DNA of 24,700 bases, from contig NW_014577335.1 of assembly GCF_000485595.1 (NCBI RefSeq), positions 284,376 to 309,075 of the forward strand. Reading direction: 5' to 3'. Made by a program: the position numbers and the translations under genes. The stretch's first letter is position 1; the number at the start of each line of letters is the position of its first letter. This document shows positions 1-8,247 of the stretch, in pieces. The stretch comes from Priapulus caudatus. Lineage: Eukaryota; Priapulida; Priapulimorpha; Priapulimorphida; Priapulidae. The notes below the pieces were generated by a model, which worked only from the letters and a program-made list of their open reading frames with translations, was not told the DNA's origin and searched no databases.

Positions 1-139
1 TGTGAATATCGGCAGTGATGCCAGGCCAGAAGATCATGGCTCGTGCGCGAAGTTCCATGGACGACACGCCCTGGTGAGCTGCATGCAAGTTCTCCAGCAC
101 GGAACGGCGGAGTGATGGCGGCACCACAACACGATCCTC
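1..139 (-). pseudogene. Integrase N-terminal zinc-binding region, truncated by the window edge
   Basis: After the TAA at 140-142 the same minus-strand frame reads on with VVVPPSLRRSVLENLHAAHQG and then MELRARAMIFWPGI, running off the window at position 1. The LHAAHQG segment holds the two histidines (H-x3-H) of the H2C2 zinc-binding fold at the start of Ty3/gypsy integrases, and WPGI is the usual sequence just before the cysteine pair. The cysteine pair, the catalytic DDE core and any 3' LTR would lie outside the window. Integrase would insert the DNA copy into the host genome. Confidence 0.85.
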
Positions 140-142
140 TTA

Positions 143-760
143 CACAACGACGTTCTCTAGGACGTAGAGGCCGTCACGATATTCCCAATAGGGCGCAACG
201 TGTGGGAGGAGGCGGTCACTCTCCTGGAATCCATTCTCAATTGCACAGCGAAGGGCGGATATAGCAATGTGCTGCCAAGAGATAGAGGACAGTTTCTCAG
301 TTTCACGTCGGATTGCCGCTGAGATCGCTGGCTCAACCATGTCTCCCACACCGATACTTGCCATCTCGCTGGATGGGGATGGATGACGAGATGTCGCGTC
401 GGCAGCAAAGTTCGTCTTGCCAGGTAGGTGGGCGATACGGAAGTGCCAAAGAAGGGTTCTCTGCTTCAGTCGGAACAGACGTGTGTTCGAGATCTCGTCG
501 AGGGTTCGGTCTCCCAGGATTTTGACCAAGGGTTTGTGGTCCGTCACCACGACCAGGTCGTCGCACCCCTGGGTGAAGTAGCGGGTCTGCTCAAGACCCC
601 AGGCAACAGCCAGTGCCTCGCCCTCGATGGGTGCGTACCGTTGCTCAGAAGAGGACAGGAAGCACGACCCTGCCAGTGTAATTCGCCATCCGTCTATGCA
701 CCAGTCCGGCAGCCCTGATGTGCACATGCAGTGTTGCTGGAGCAGGAAATATCCGATCTC
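143..760 (-). pseudogene. RNase H domain of Ty3/gypsy element
   Basis: The same frame as the reverse transcriptase continues after the TGA with an EIGYFLLQQHC-like stretch, then SSSEQRYAPIEGEALAVAWG (catalytic Glu), VVTDHKPLVKIL (catalytic Asp; DHKPL is the usual gypsy RNase H signature), LLWHFRIAHLPGKTN and AADATSRHPSP (final Asp). The domain would remove the RNA strand during reverse transcription. The first ATG in this open stretch is at 725-727, which cuts off the first strand of the fold, so it is not a real start; the region belongs to the polyprotein. After RNase H comes a spacer that ends at a TAA at 140-142 before the integrase. Breaking the frame at both ends is strong evidence of a dead copy, unless the stops are base-calling errors. 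Confidence 0.92.
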
Positions 761-763
761 TCA

Positions 764-2180
764 AGTGGACCAGTCAGGGCGGAGGCAAGTGCGCTTCCCA
801 GTGTTGAAAATCTCAACGCCACTTCGTATCGCCTGTGCGATTGCTCCCTTTGAGGCAGTGAAGGCCGCATCCAACTCAGGCATCCAGCAGAATTTCTGTT
901 TCGGGCTCAGGAAGGGTTTGAATGGCGCCATGACATCTCGAAGCTGTGCGTAGTTGGCGACCTGGTTGACAAGGCTGAACCAGCTGCGGATGTCAGTCAT
1001 CGAGGTCGGCATCGGGGAGTGGCGAATGGCGTCCAGGTATTTGGGTAGCGGTTCAATTGAGTCATCTGAAATGTGAAAGCCAGCAAAGTCAGCCTCCCGC
1101 CCGGCAAACTGGAACTTGTCTGGGTTCAAGATGACGCCGGCGGCACCGAGTGTCACGAGGAGGTCTACTGTCCTCCACCAGTGCGTCTCGAGGGAGGCGT
1201 CATAGTGGATTGTGTCATCGACACAACGTTCCTTCCGCTCAAAGTCGGAGAGGATGGCATCGAATTGATGGTTGTAGCCATCACCGGACGACAAGAAACC
1301 ATGGAGTGCCCGAGTATAGCGCCACCGTCCAAACGACGTGATAAAGGTTGTCAGGTGACGGTCCGACTCGCGAAGAGGCACAGAGTGGTAGCCGTTCCAG
1401 GCGTCAGTGACGGTCTTCCAGGTCTGCCGTGGGATACGCCGAGCGAGGTGGAAAGGCGATTCTGACGTGAAGGTCTTCCGTTTACAGTGCTTATTGAGGG
1501 GGGAGAGGTCCACAGTGCGCCGTGGGGTTCCGTCATGCTTGCGCGTGACCACCATGCGATGGCACCAGGTGACTGGTTCACCATACGGGACCTTTTCAAT
1601 CACGCCCAAGGCCTCATCCCTTATCAGGTCCTCGTACACTCTTTTCTGCCAGTGCAAAGGCACCGGTGCGGCCGTGTGACACGTACGTGGTTGTGCGTCG
1701 GATTCTAGGTGAATCTCTACTGGTGGGCCGGCCATGCACGGGAGTGGTCGATGAGGACATGTGTTGAAAGTTGATGCAGCGTAGCAGTCGAGAAGCCATT
1801 GCTTCATCTTCTCGTTGTCCTCTGGTTTGCAGGGGAACGGTAAGGTTGCCGGGCGTTGAGGTACCACACTGCGCTGAGCGCAACTGCATGTGATGCTCTC
1901 ATCGTGTTGTGCACTGCAGCCAGCGTTGAGGGCACGGGTTGGGTTGATAGAGGGAGACATTGCCGCAGATTGCGCATCCCCTGAGCCCGACCGAGCGCCA
2001 ACAACCGACGGAAAGCTCCTGTTAATGATTTCTAGATCCAGTATGGTCTCGTAGGATAAATAGAGATCAGTTACATCTTGGCTGACGTACACCATGGAGC
2101 GAGCGGTGATATCGGTGCCATCTGGTGCTCGGCCCTGTAGGCAGGCAAAAAACGCTCTGTCAATGGCGATGGGCAAGGAG
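764..2180 (-). pseudogene. pol: Reverse transcriptase domain of Ty3/gypsy element
   Basis: The open frame runs from 2329 to a TGA at 761-763, but it is meaningful only from about 2180, where it takes over from the protease frame. Motifs in order: PVPLHWQKRVYEDL (entry to the RT fold), WCHRMVVTRKHDGTPRRTVDL with LSPLNKHC, DAWNGYHSVPL (first catalytic Asp), TSFGRWRYTRALHGF, and CVDDTIHYD, where the two catalytic aspartates are encoded at 1214-1219. The first position of the usual Y/F-x-D-D box is Cys, which I remember as common in this clade. It continues with ADFAGF, TDIRSWFSLVNQV and a thumb/connection region up to RPDWST. The enzyme would copy the element RNA into DNA. As written, the stop lies just after the aspartate of PDWS, which normally supplies the first RNase H catalytic residue, so RT would be separated from RNase H. 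Confidence 0.92.
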
Positions 2181-2844
2181 CAGCGTTGAGCCCAAGCTTT
2201 ACTGGCAAGAGATCGCTTTGGGAGAAGCCGGCGTCCAGGTACGAGTGGAGTGACCACAAGTTTGACTGCGCCCCGGTGTCTGTGATGGCTCTTGCAACAC
2301 TTTTGCGGTGGGACGAGGGTCCATCGCACCCATGCTTCACCATGGAGATGGCAACCTTAACGCGCGGGTGATCTGCTAGGCGGGCACGATGGCATTCAAC
2401 AGCACGGAATATATGATGTTCCAAGAGAACAACCTCGGGTTTCCTGCGGTGGCGGCGGCGACGTCGTCGCGGTGACGGGGATCCATTGCCAGCTGCAGTG
2501 CATGCCGAGACTTGAGCGACTAAGGACGAGGGTGTTGCTGCCAGCGCATTTGCCTCTGCTGCGGGTGCAGTAGCATGCCCTCTACCGCACCCCCTCCGAC
2601 GGCTTGCACGGAAGCAATCGATACACTGCTTGTGGGGTTTTGAGTTCCAGCCGAAGGCATTCTCAGTGAACAGGTAGAATAACTTGCCACAATCAGGGCA
2701 CGGCGCATGCTGCTGTCTGTCAGCCGGCAGGTGCCGGATTCCTGGCGCTTTGGCGGCAACCGGTGGAGGGTCGGCTTGAGCCGGCGTGTTGGCGCGTCTG
2801 AATGTGGACACAGCCGAGAGAGACGACGACGATGGAAAAACATT
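2175..2844 (-). pseudogene. Zinc-ribbon-like region and retropepsin (aspartic protease) of Ty3/gypsy element
   Basis: This stretch is in the same frame as the second half of gag, directly after its TGA stop. Early in it there are two CxxC pairs, CPDC and CIDC, about 25 residues apart with GWNSKPHKQ between them, which looks like a metal-binding knuckle or ribbon for nucleic acid. After an arginine-rich low-complexity stretch (SPRRRRRRHRRKP) comes ITDTGAQSNLW, whose DTGA motif (codons at 2269-2280) is the active-site loop of a retropepsin. The enzyme would act as a homodimer and cut the polyprotein. Near 2175 the useful reading moves to the frame of the reverse transcriptase; the original frame runs on to about 2071 without resemblance to the family. 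There is no ATG at the start of this open frame; the first possible start is a GTG at 2809-2811, fitting expression as part of a polyprotein. Confidence 0.8.
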
Positions 2845-3517
2845 TCATGCCATTTCCTTGCTCTTGACGAGGGCAATGACGTCATTCACAGCCTTCTTTT
2901 GAATATCCTCAGCGGCGAGCACCTCACGGCGTATGTCTATGTCAGTGATGCCGGCGAGGAGGACGTCACGAATCATCTCGTCTGTGTAGTCGTCCTCGAT
3001 GGTCGATCCGCAGTCACACGTACATTTACTTCTAAAGCCATACGTTTCCGCTTTGCCACGAACGCGCGCCGCGAATGCACGGAAGAGCTCGTCTGCGCCC
3101 TGTTGCATCCGTACCAGCTCGGCACGAAAGACGCCGGTGGCGACGGGGATGACGGTAAACGCGCGCATTACCGCTAGAACCTCCTCAGTGGACTTGTCCA
3201 TGATGGAAGGGTCTGATTTGAGGATGACGTCGGATAGGGCGTCGCTCGCGCACTGGAGTAGCTGCCGGGGTGCCGAAGTGTCGTCGATCTCCTGATCCAC
3301 GACGAAATGCTTCCCACCGGCGCACAAAGGTGTTCCACGTCTCAGTTTCCACTCCCATGTCGATGCGGGGGCGCTCGAGTTTTGTACCTTTCGGACGGAC
3401 GGTCTTCGTGGGTTGGTGCGATAGCGCATGAATATTCAATGTTGCGATGGCGATACCCTCAGTGGTGTCTTCCGTCTGGTATTCACATCCCAGGATGGGG
3501 CAGGCAACTATCACCAT
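2845..3517 (-). pseudogene. gag: gag region of Ty3/gypsy element, frameshifted
   Basis: The ATG at 3515-3517 opens a protein whose first 35 or so residues carry CPILGC followed by HALSH, a C-x4-C ... H-x3-H arrangement I know from the Gag N-terminus of this gypsy group. That frame is readable to the stretch WNTFVRRWEAF, then near 3300 the good reading moves to another frame, which carries the helical capsid-like part (DQEIDDTSAPRQLLQC, later ELVRMQQGADELFRAFAARV) and ends in KSKEMA at a TGA at 2845-2847. The next domain continues in this same frame after the stop. Related elements, as I recall them, have Gag and Pol fused, so the TGA is more likely a mutation than a programmed readthrough site, though readthrough cannot be excluded. 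Gag would form the particle shell and bind element RNA. The family assignment rests on pattern memory, supported by the pol genes directly downstream. Confidence 0.8.
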
Positions 3518-3532
3518 AGCGAAGGCAGGAAG

Positions 3533-3602
3533 GTGTCGCTTACATAAAGAAGAGCTCGTTTCCTGAATGAAGTTTTATATCACTAGAAAATGTAAGCGAC
3601 AC
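3533..3602. repeat. 13-bp perfect inverted repeat just upstream of the gag start
   Basis: GTGTCGCTTACAT at 3533-3545 is the exact reverse complement of ATGTAAGCGACAC at 3590-3602, with a 44-base AT-rich spacer that contains a TATAAA-like stretch on the minus strand. It sits 16 bases before the gag ATG. It could be the eroded edge of an LTR or leader, a stem-loop in the element leader, or the terminal repeats of a very short insertion. Confidence 0.7.
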
Positions 3603-3603
3603 G

Positions 3604-4163
3604 CTGAAACAAATGAAAGGGAACTAATGTCAATACAGTATAACGATAACTGTCAGGGGGTTTTCTCTCTCCATTAATATAACTAAAGGGACAATGTCCT
3701 ACAACTTTGTTTATGAACAATGAATGCAGATAGATCAAACATCGAATTGTAAATGGACAACTTTCGATAACGATAGATAGGGTTAGGGTTAGGGTTAGGG
3801 TTATGAAAATTTGCCCCATATTTCTGAATATGTTATCAACGTACAAGCTAGATGATGCGAGATAAGACCCACCCCTATAAAACTCGCAACCAATTGTATT
3901 TGTAGTATATAGCTATGAGGGTCACTTAATATTACTCAACTACAATAGTACGTCGTAGGTGCAGCAACATGCGTACGTAACTGTATCACTTCCAGAATGT
4001 TTCCCGTTTTCACTTTCACTTAACAAACATTTGGTGTCACATTTTTCACCTCGATCATCTTATGTTGTCTGATGGGAGTAGTAGAGTGACATCCAATCTA
4101 CATGTACGTCAATCCACGCCTACAATAGCTTCGCGCACGATGTTTATATTTAGCATTATCTTA
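3604..4163. other. Non-coding interval between gypsy element and tandem repeat
   Basis: AT-rich unique-looking sequence. The only structure I can name is the telomere-type run at 3780-3803. Short open frames here, such as 3583-3846 on the minus strand, have no recognisable protein features, and no LTR with TG...CA ends was found. Confidence 0.5.
3780..3803 (+). repeat. Interstitial telomere-type repeat, 4 x GGGTTA
   Basis: Four perfect tandem copies of GGGTTA (a permutation of the animal TTAGGG telomere unit) lie directly after a GATAGATAG stretch. The run is far too short to be a telomere. Such runs are known as interstitial telomeric sequences, attributed to double-strand-break repair by telomerase or to chance. 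Confidence 0.9.
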
Positions 4164-4537
4164 TCTTACTATAAATTGGGGAATTTCTGTCTGTGTGTGT
4201 GTCCGGCTATACGTTTCCGCACCGCTCAACGGATCCTTTCCCAACTTGGTCGGAACATTCTACAGATCATGACACGTTGCATGGGCTATTTGTTTTCACA
4301 GTTTTATTTTTTTCACATTCCACGTTCAAAAACATTAAAAAAGTGGAATCTTACTATAAATTGGGGAATTTCTGTCTGTGTGTGTGTCCGGCTATACGTT
4401 TCCGCACTGCTCAACGGATCCTCTCCAAACTTGGTCGGAACATTCTACAGATCGATAGACCACGCTTGCATGGCTACTTATTTTTTTCACAGTTTTATTT
4501 TTTTCACATTCCACGTTCAAAAACATTAAAAAAGTGG
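4164..4537. repeat. Two tandem copies of a ~185-bp unit
   Basis: A unit beginning TCTTACTATAAATTGGGG starts at 4164 and again at 4349. Both copies contain the same (TG)n stretch, CCGGCTATACGTTTCCGCAC, CTTGGTCGGAACATTCTACAG, a T-rich section and an end reading TTCAAAAACATTAAAAAAGTGG. They differ mainly near the middle (after ACAGATC). The period is not a multiple of three and the open frames through it change between copies, so this is unlikely to be coding. A third partial start, GGGGAATTTGTAAGTA, follows at 4537. I cannot name the family; it may be a satellite or part of a dispersed element. Confidence 0.88.
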
Positions 4538-4604
4538 GGAATTTGTAAGTATAGGATCCTATGGAGGATTTAATAGTGGTTTGTTCTAATAAGGGGGCGC
4601 ATCC

Positions 4605-4748
4605 GATCACGTGATCTGTACTCGCTCCTGATTGGCTAAAACGTCTGCCGTTTGCGTCATGGCATTCTTGACGCGTGTGGAGGTGCATACAGGGTCGATG
4701 TGGTCTGTACACGTGCTGTACACGTGTATTGGTGCGTTTGTGACGTCA
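4605..4748. promoter_or_regulatory. Cluster of CACGTG E-boxes and a CRE
   Basis: Within 144 bases there are three CACGTG E-boxes (4608-4613, 4710-4715, 4721-4726) and one full palindromic CRE, TGACGTCA (4741-4748). The first E-box is the centre of the 12-bp palindrome GATCACGTGATC, and the last two lie in a direct repeat of TGTACACGTG. An ATTGG (CCAAT-box core) is at about 4631. CACGTG is the consensus of USF/MYC/MITF-type bHLH-zip proteins and TGACGTCA that of CREB/ATF proteins. Whether a gene is driven from here is not visible: the downstream open frames are not convincing. Confidence 0.4.
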
Positions 4749-5332
4749 TAGACTCATTCGTCACGTCGTTTGTGGAGAGGAAGTTGTTTTTTCACATGCC
4801 CGAAAAGGGGTTTCGGGTAGGAGAGGGGTGCAGAATCTTTGATTGTGCTGGGATGCTGATAGGTGTCTGTTCCGCCTTTGTTTGTGCGATTTACGTGATC
4901 TGTGCGTTGCCCCGTCTGTATGTGTGTAAAATACTAGTGTATATGGATGATTGGTTGTATTGTCCTTGATGTGGGTAAGGGGTTACAATTGATCCCGGGG
5001 CGGGTGTGATGTCTTACTAACCGTACGGTGGCCTCCTGTGAGTCCCCCCGTTAGGTACGGGTTCCCGGAGGTGGCCGCCGTACGCCCCCTCAGGTGAGGG
5101 GAGGCCGTGTGATAGTAGAAGTGGGGTGAAAAGGAAAGTACGGGAGGAGAAAAAGGATTGTAAAGGTGTAAGTAGTCAGAGGTGATAGTGTTGTAGAACC
5201 TAGCGACGGTGTGGGGTAGAGGAACACTAGTCGTGTGTACCTCAAGACACGACAAGCGTGTCTGTTCCAGAGCTGGAACGAAAAGAGAAGAGAAAGGAAG
5301 CGGGTAGAGGGGTTTAGTTAGAGGGAAGGGCC

Positions 5333-5407
5333 CTAGTCTAGAAGACATGTCCCACAATACTTCATGTCTACAATACAATATACAATGGGTCATGTCTTCT
5401 AGTCTAG
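5333..5407. repeat. 22-bp inverted repeat (hairpin) with 31-base loop
   Basis: The arm at 5333-5354 (beginning CTAGTCTAGAAGACATG) pairs with the arm at 5386-5407 (ending CATGTCTTCTAGTCTAG) with two mismatches in 22 positions. The loop is AT-rich and includes another TTCATGTCT. Part of it lies beside the zinc-finger relic. It may be a small foldback insertion. Confidence 0.8.
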
Positions 5408-5623
5408 CTCGAGGCAACCCATGATGTGCTCGCGACGCCAGTTGCGTCTTAGCGATCTTTTTTGCCTGATGTTTATAAGGCATAAGGCACAGGTGTAACG
5501 CCTCGTGCACATCTCGTTTGTGCTCCCATAGGAGCCTGCGTGGGTGAAGCTGTCCGCACACCCACTACACAGAAAAGGTCTCTCCATGTTAGGCCTATAT
5601 TCTGTGTTGTGTTGGAACATCAC
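5399..5623 (-). pseudogene. Relic of a C2H2 zinc-finger coding sequence, frameshifted
   Basis: On the minus strand the frame from 5623 reads ERPFLCSGCADSFTHAGS, the start of a typical C2H2 finger (linker-like ERPF, C-x2-C, then F). Its histidine half lies in another frame that contains LWEHKRDVHEALHLC, matching L-x2-H-x4-H. The first frame continues with YTCALCLINIRQKRSLRRN and then WRREH, a second finger in which Asn replaces the first zinc-binding His. So there seem to be two fingers, one broken by a frameshift and one with a lost ligand. C2H2 fingers bind DNA. The second frame stays open to 4983 but is low-complexity with no domain I recognise. It could be a decayed host gene exon or a fragment captured by a transposon. 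Confidence 0.4.
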
Positions 5624-5651
5624 GGTTGCTATGGAGATGTGGCGTAGTCAA

Positions 5652-6094
5652 GGCCTGTAGGGGGACTTTTCAGGGACGTCCTGTGTTGGTGTTGAAGCCT
5701 CGCTTTGTTGCTGGTTATTTTTGGAATTACCGTGATGTCAAGACTGGGTGGTTGTGACGTATTATGCGTTGTGGAAGGGTCGCTGGGGTGCGGTTTATTT
5801 TTAGGACAATGGGTTACGTCATGTCGAGGTGATTATGACGTCCTGCGTTAATGTCTGGGGGTCTCTGGGAGAGGGTTATTTTAGAACCATCAATGACGTC
5901 AGAGCCCTGGTGATTCTGACGTCCTGCATTGATGTCTAGGGGTTCGCTAGGGAGGGTTGTTTTTAGAACAAACAGTGACGTCAGAGCCTTGGTGATTATG
6001 ACGGTCTGCGATGATGTCTAGGGGGTCGCTGGGGGAGGGTTATTTTGGGAACAAGCGATGACGTCAGAGCCTTTTGGTGATTATGACGTCTTGC
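5652..6094. repeat. Tandem array of ~81-bp units with CRE-like sites
   Basis: A unit of about 81-85 bp is repeated roughly five times. The GACGTC-type block (GACGTCCTGCNTTNATG) recurs at 5675, 5756, 5837, 5918, 6000 and 6085. The opposite block recurs as TGATGTCA (5733), TTACGTCA (5814), TGACGTCA (5894), TGACGTCA (5976) and TGACGTCA (6059). Between them are a GGGTCGCTGGGGGAGGG-like G-rich block and GGTTATTTTTAGAAC. The outer units at the left are more diverged. Each unit thus has a full CRE palindrome and a half-site about 25 bases later. It could be a minisatellite, an enhancer-like array, or subterminal repeats of a mobile element. Confidence 0.88.
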
Positions 6095-6246
6095 TATTTG
6101 GACTTTGCTGCTTTTGACAGCAAGCAATATCCCTGCCTCTTCGCATCACCACGACAAGAAGAGGAGAAGATCTACGGACGACTCGCCAGTCATGCAGCCG
6201 CGTAAAGTTATAGGGGTCTACCCAACGGACACCCCTATAATGATAG

Positions 6247-6531
6247 AAGCTGCAACATCTCCAAGCCAGATCTATATCAATAAGAACGCACCATAGTGCT
6301 CATTTTTCACGCGACAACCACACCCCAGCGGACTTTCAGTGCAGGGGCATTGAGAAAATATTCTTAGACCCCCCTGAACAGCCACATACGATCCGCATCA
6401 GAAAGAAAAGAGAAGCTAACTGGATCCACAATCTAAACACCATCCAACCATACGGACTCAACCTACGGGTCGAAATTCCGGGATGGATAGAAGACAATTA
6501 CATTACTCCTGTCAGCATGTTATCAACGTGA
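6247..6531 (+). pseudogene. Fragment resembling the C-terminus of a Penelope-like GIY-YIG domain
   Basis: A frame open from 6247 to a TGA at 6529-6531 reads AHFSRDNHTPADFQCRGIEK followed by IRIRKKREANWIHNLNT and QPYGLNLRVEIPGW. The pattern HF...H...DF...IEKI ... R-x-x-RE-x-x-WI-x-x-L-x-T-x-x-P-x-GLN is one I associate with the end of the GIY-YIG endonuclease region of Penelope-like retroelements and their relatives. There is no start codon for a full domain and the GIY-YIG motif itself is not seen: an in-frame stop at 6244-6246 precedes the fragment, and an overlapping frame 6105-6296 upstream has no recognised domain. No reverse transcriptase is found nearby. I read this as a truncated relic; the name rests on motif memory only. 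Confidence 0.5.
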
Positions 6532-7740
6532 GGCTATCACTAGACAGACGACCCCAGGGTAGCGAGCAGTTCGTTGCATCTTTTAACACATTTACAAATC
6601 TAAATGCATTCAGGCTACACTCTTCGTGTTCGATTGGGATATGAGTCAAATTAAAGCGAGGCAAAATAGTTTTCTCATTTTATAAGGAGCTGCGTTACAT
6701 ATAAGGTGAAATGCTTTTCCAACTGGTAAACTGCTGCGAGCACTACCCCTGATTGGCTAAAGCGATGCTGTGATTTAGCCCCGGTAAAACTGTTTAATTC
6801 CGAGTACAATAGCCAGTGGGTCGATGCGTTAATTTTTACCGTGGGAAACATAATTAATTCCGAGTGCAACGTTGACTAATGATTTCGTATTACCGCGCTA
6901 AAACGAATTTTACCTGCGTAAATAAACTAAATGCCTACTAGGATGTGGGGCCGCACAGACGCTGCGAGAATGGTATAGTTTCAGTTCATGCACTCTTCTA
7001 ATTATAACACTGCATATATCTCTGCTATAGCAGTTATTTCAGACTACTGTGTCACTGTGATACATCTGGGCATAGCAGCAAGAGGCGTGCATCTCTAACG
7101 ACAATGGCTGGCGTTCACTGTGACGGGTGCAGCAGCACAGCGGTGCATCAGCAGCAACGTTAGCAGAGCTCGTGCAATTGTTTCCGTTAGACTGTTCCGC
7201 ACACTCGCGTGTATATTCAACGGCGAACATCGGTACAACTTACTATCACATTAAAATAATTCGTGTCAGTCTACCTTTATGCGATTCACTGAGACTTCGA
7301 GTAGTAGAGTCACATGTCAGCACACGTAGCAAATGCTTCGAGATTCTTTCACGGTAATAAGCTACGGAAGTTTCTTCTTTCGGATTTTAATCATTAACGT
7401 TAATTAATACACTGCAATGTGTTCAGGAGTAGATAATAGTGAATTCCCTACCGCATTTTCTAGTATCTTTTTCCAAGAGATATATGTACTTTTAATTTAT
7501 ATATATAGAGTATACTATGGTAGTAGATTAGATAGACAATGTGATGGCGGCGGCATTGGCGGCGATGATCATATACGCATCATCATCGTTGTTGTCGTTG
7601 CCGTAGTCGTCGTATCGTGGGATCAGTAATGGCGGATTCGTTGTGCTGGTCGCGGTGCTCGTACATTGTTGGTATTATTCCGGTTCTAACAATTTTAATT
7701 TCCTCAACTGGGAACACCATCCTGAGACAGAATAAATAAA
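6532..7740. other. Non-coding interval, no recognisable features
   Basis: Mixed-composition DNA with only short, unrecognised open frames. A 14-base string CCTGATTGGCTAAA near 6748 also occurs near 4627 and contains a CCAAT-box core. Short GGC and GTT/GTC runs lie at about 7545-7615. I see no gene, RNA or transposon end here. Confidence 0.5.
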
Positions 7741-7864
7741 TATACACACGCGAACGCACCTACGTACGCACGCATACATGAACGCACACACACACATACG
7801 CCCCCTCCCACACAACACACACATACAAACACGCCCCCCCCCACACAACACAAACACACACGCA

Positions 7865-7908
<44 letters not shown>

Positions 7909-8147
7909 ACACACACACACAGAGCGCGCCGCGCACACACACACACACACACACACACTAACAGCACAGCCACGACACACACACACCACACACACACACC
8001 ACACACACACACGCCCCACCAGCACACAGCACACACACACCACACACACCAATGACACACACACACACACACACACACGCGCGTGCCACGCGCGCGCGAA
8101 GCACACACACACACACAATACACACACATACACACACACACACACAC

Positions 8148-8231
<84 letters not shown>

Positions 8232-8247
8232 ATATATTATATATATA
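7741..8247. repeat. Compound CA-rich then TA microsatellite (~500 bp)
   Basis: From about 7741 to 8148 the plus strand is almost all CA dinucleotides with interruptions (ACGC, CCCCC, GCGCGC), then from about 8148 it is a nearly pure TA run to 8229, ending in an imperfect TA stretch. Open frames on both strands here (Cys-Val, Thr-His or Ile-Tyr repeats) are translations of the repeat and are not genes. The TA run forms the left edge of the duplicated segment. Confidence 0.97.

Larger units (their letters stand above)
1..3517 (-). mobile_element. Degenerate Ty3/gypsy LTR retrotransposon (gag-pol, 3' end outside window)
   Basis: Read on the minus strand, the domains come in the order gag, zinc-ribbon-like region, aspartic protease, reverse transcriptase, RNase H and the start of integrase, which is the Ty3/gypsy order. 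Each domain is identified by its own motifs (see the separate entries). The coding sequence is broken by frameshifts near 3300 and near 2175 and by in-frame stops at 2845-2847 (TGA), 761-763 (TGA) and 140-142 (TAA), so it cannot make a full polyprotein as written. RT, RNase H and integrase are all in one frame once the two pol stops are ignored. The rest of integrase and the 3' LTR would lie before position 1. No TG...CA bounded LTR or primer-binding site is evident upstream of the gag start at 3517. Some breaks could be sequencing errors, since other parts of this scaffold carry many small indels. Confidence 0.93.

Noticed and set aside
4062-4573. Two overlapping plus-strand open frames of 126-155 codons
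   Set aside because: They cross the 185-bp tandem repeat in different frames, and the unit length is not a multiple of three.
6105-6296. 63-codon open frame before the GIY-YIG-like fragment
   Set aside because: No domain recognised (a KKRRR basic patch only); it overlaps the better-supported frame and may be chance.
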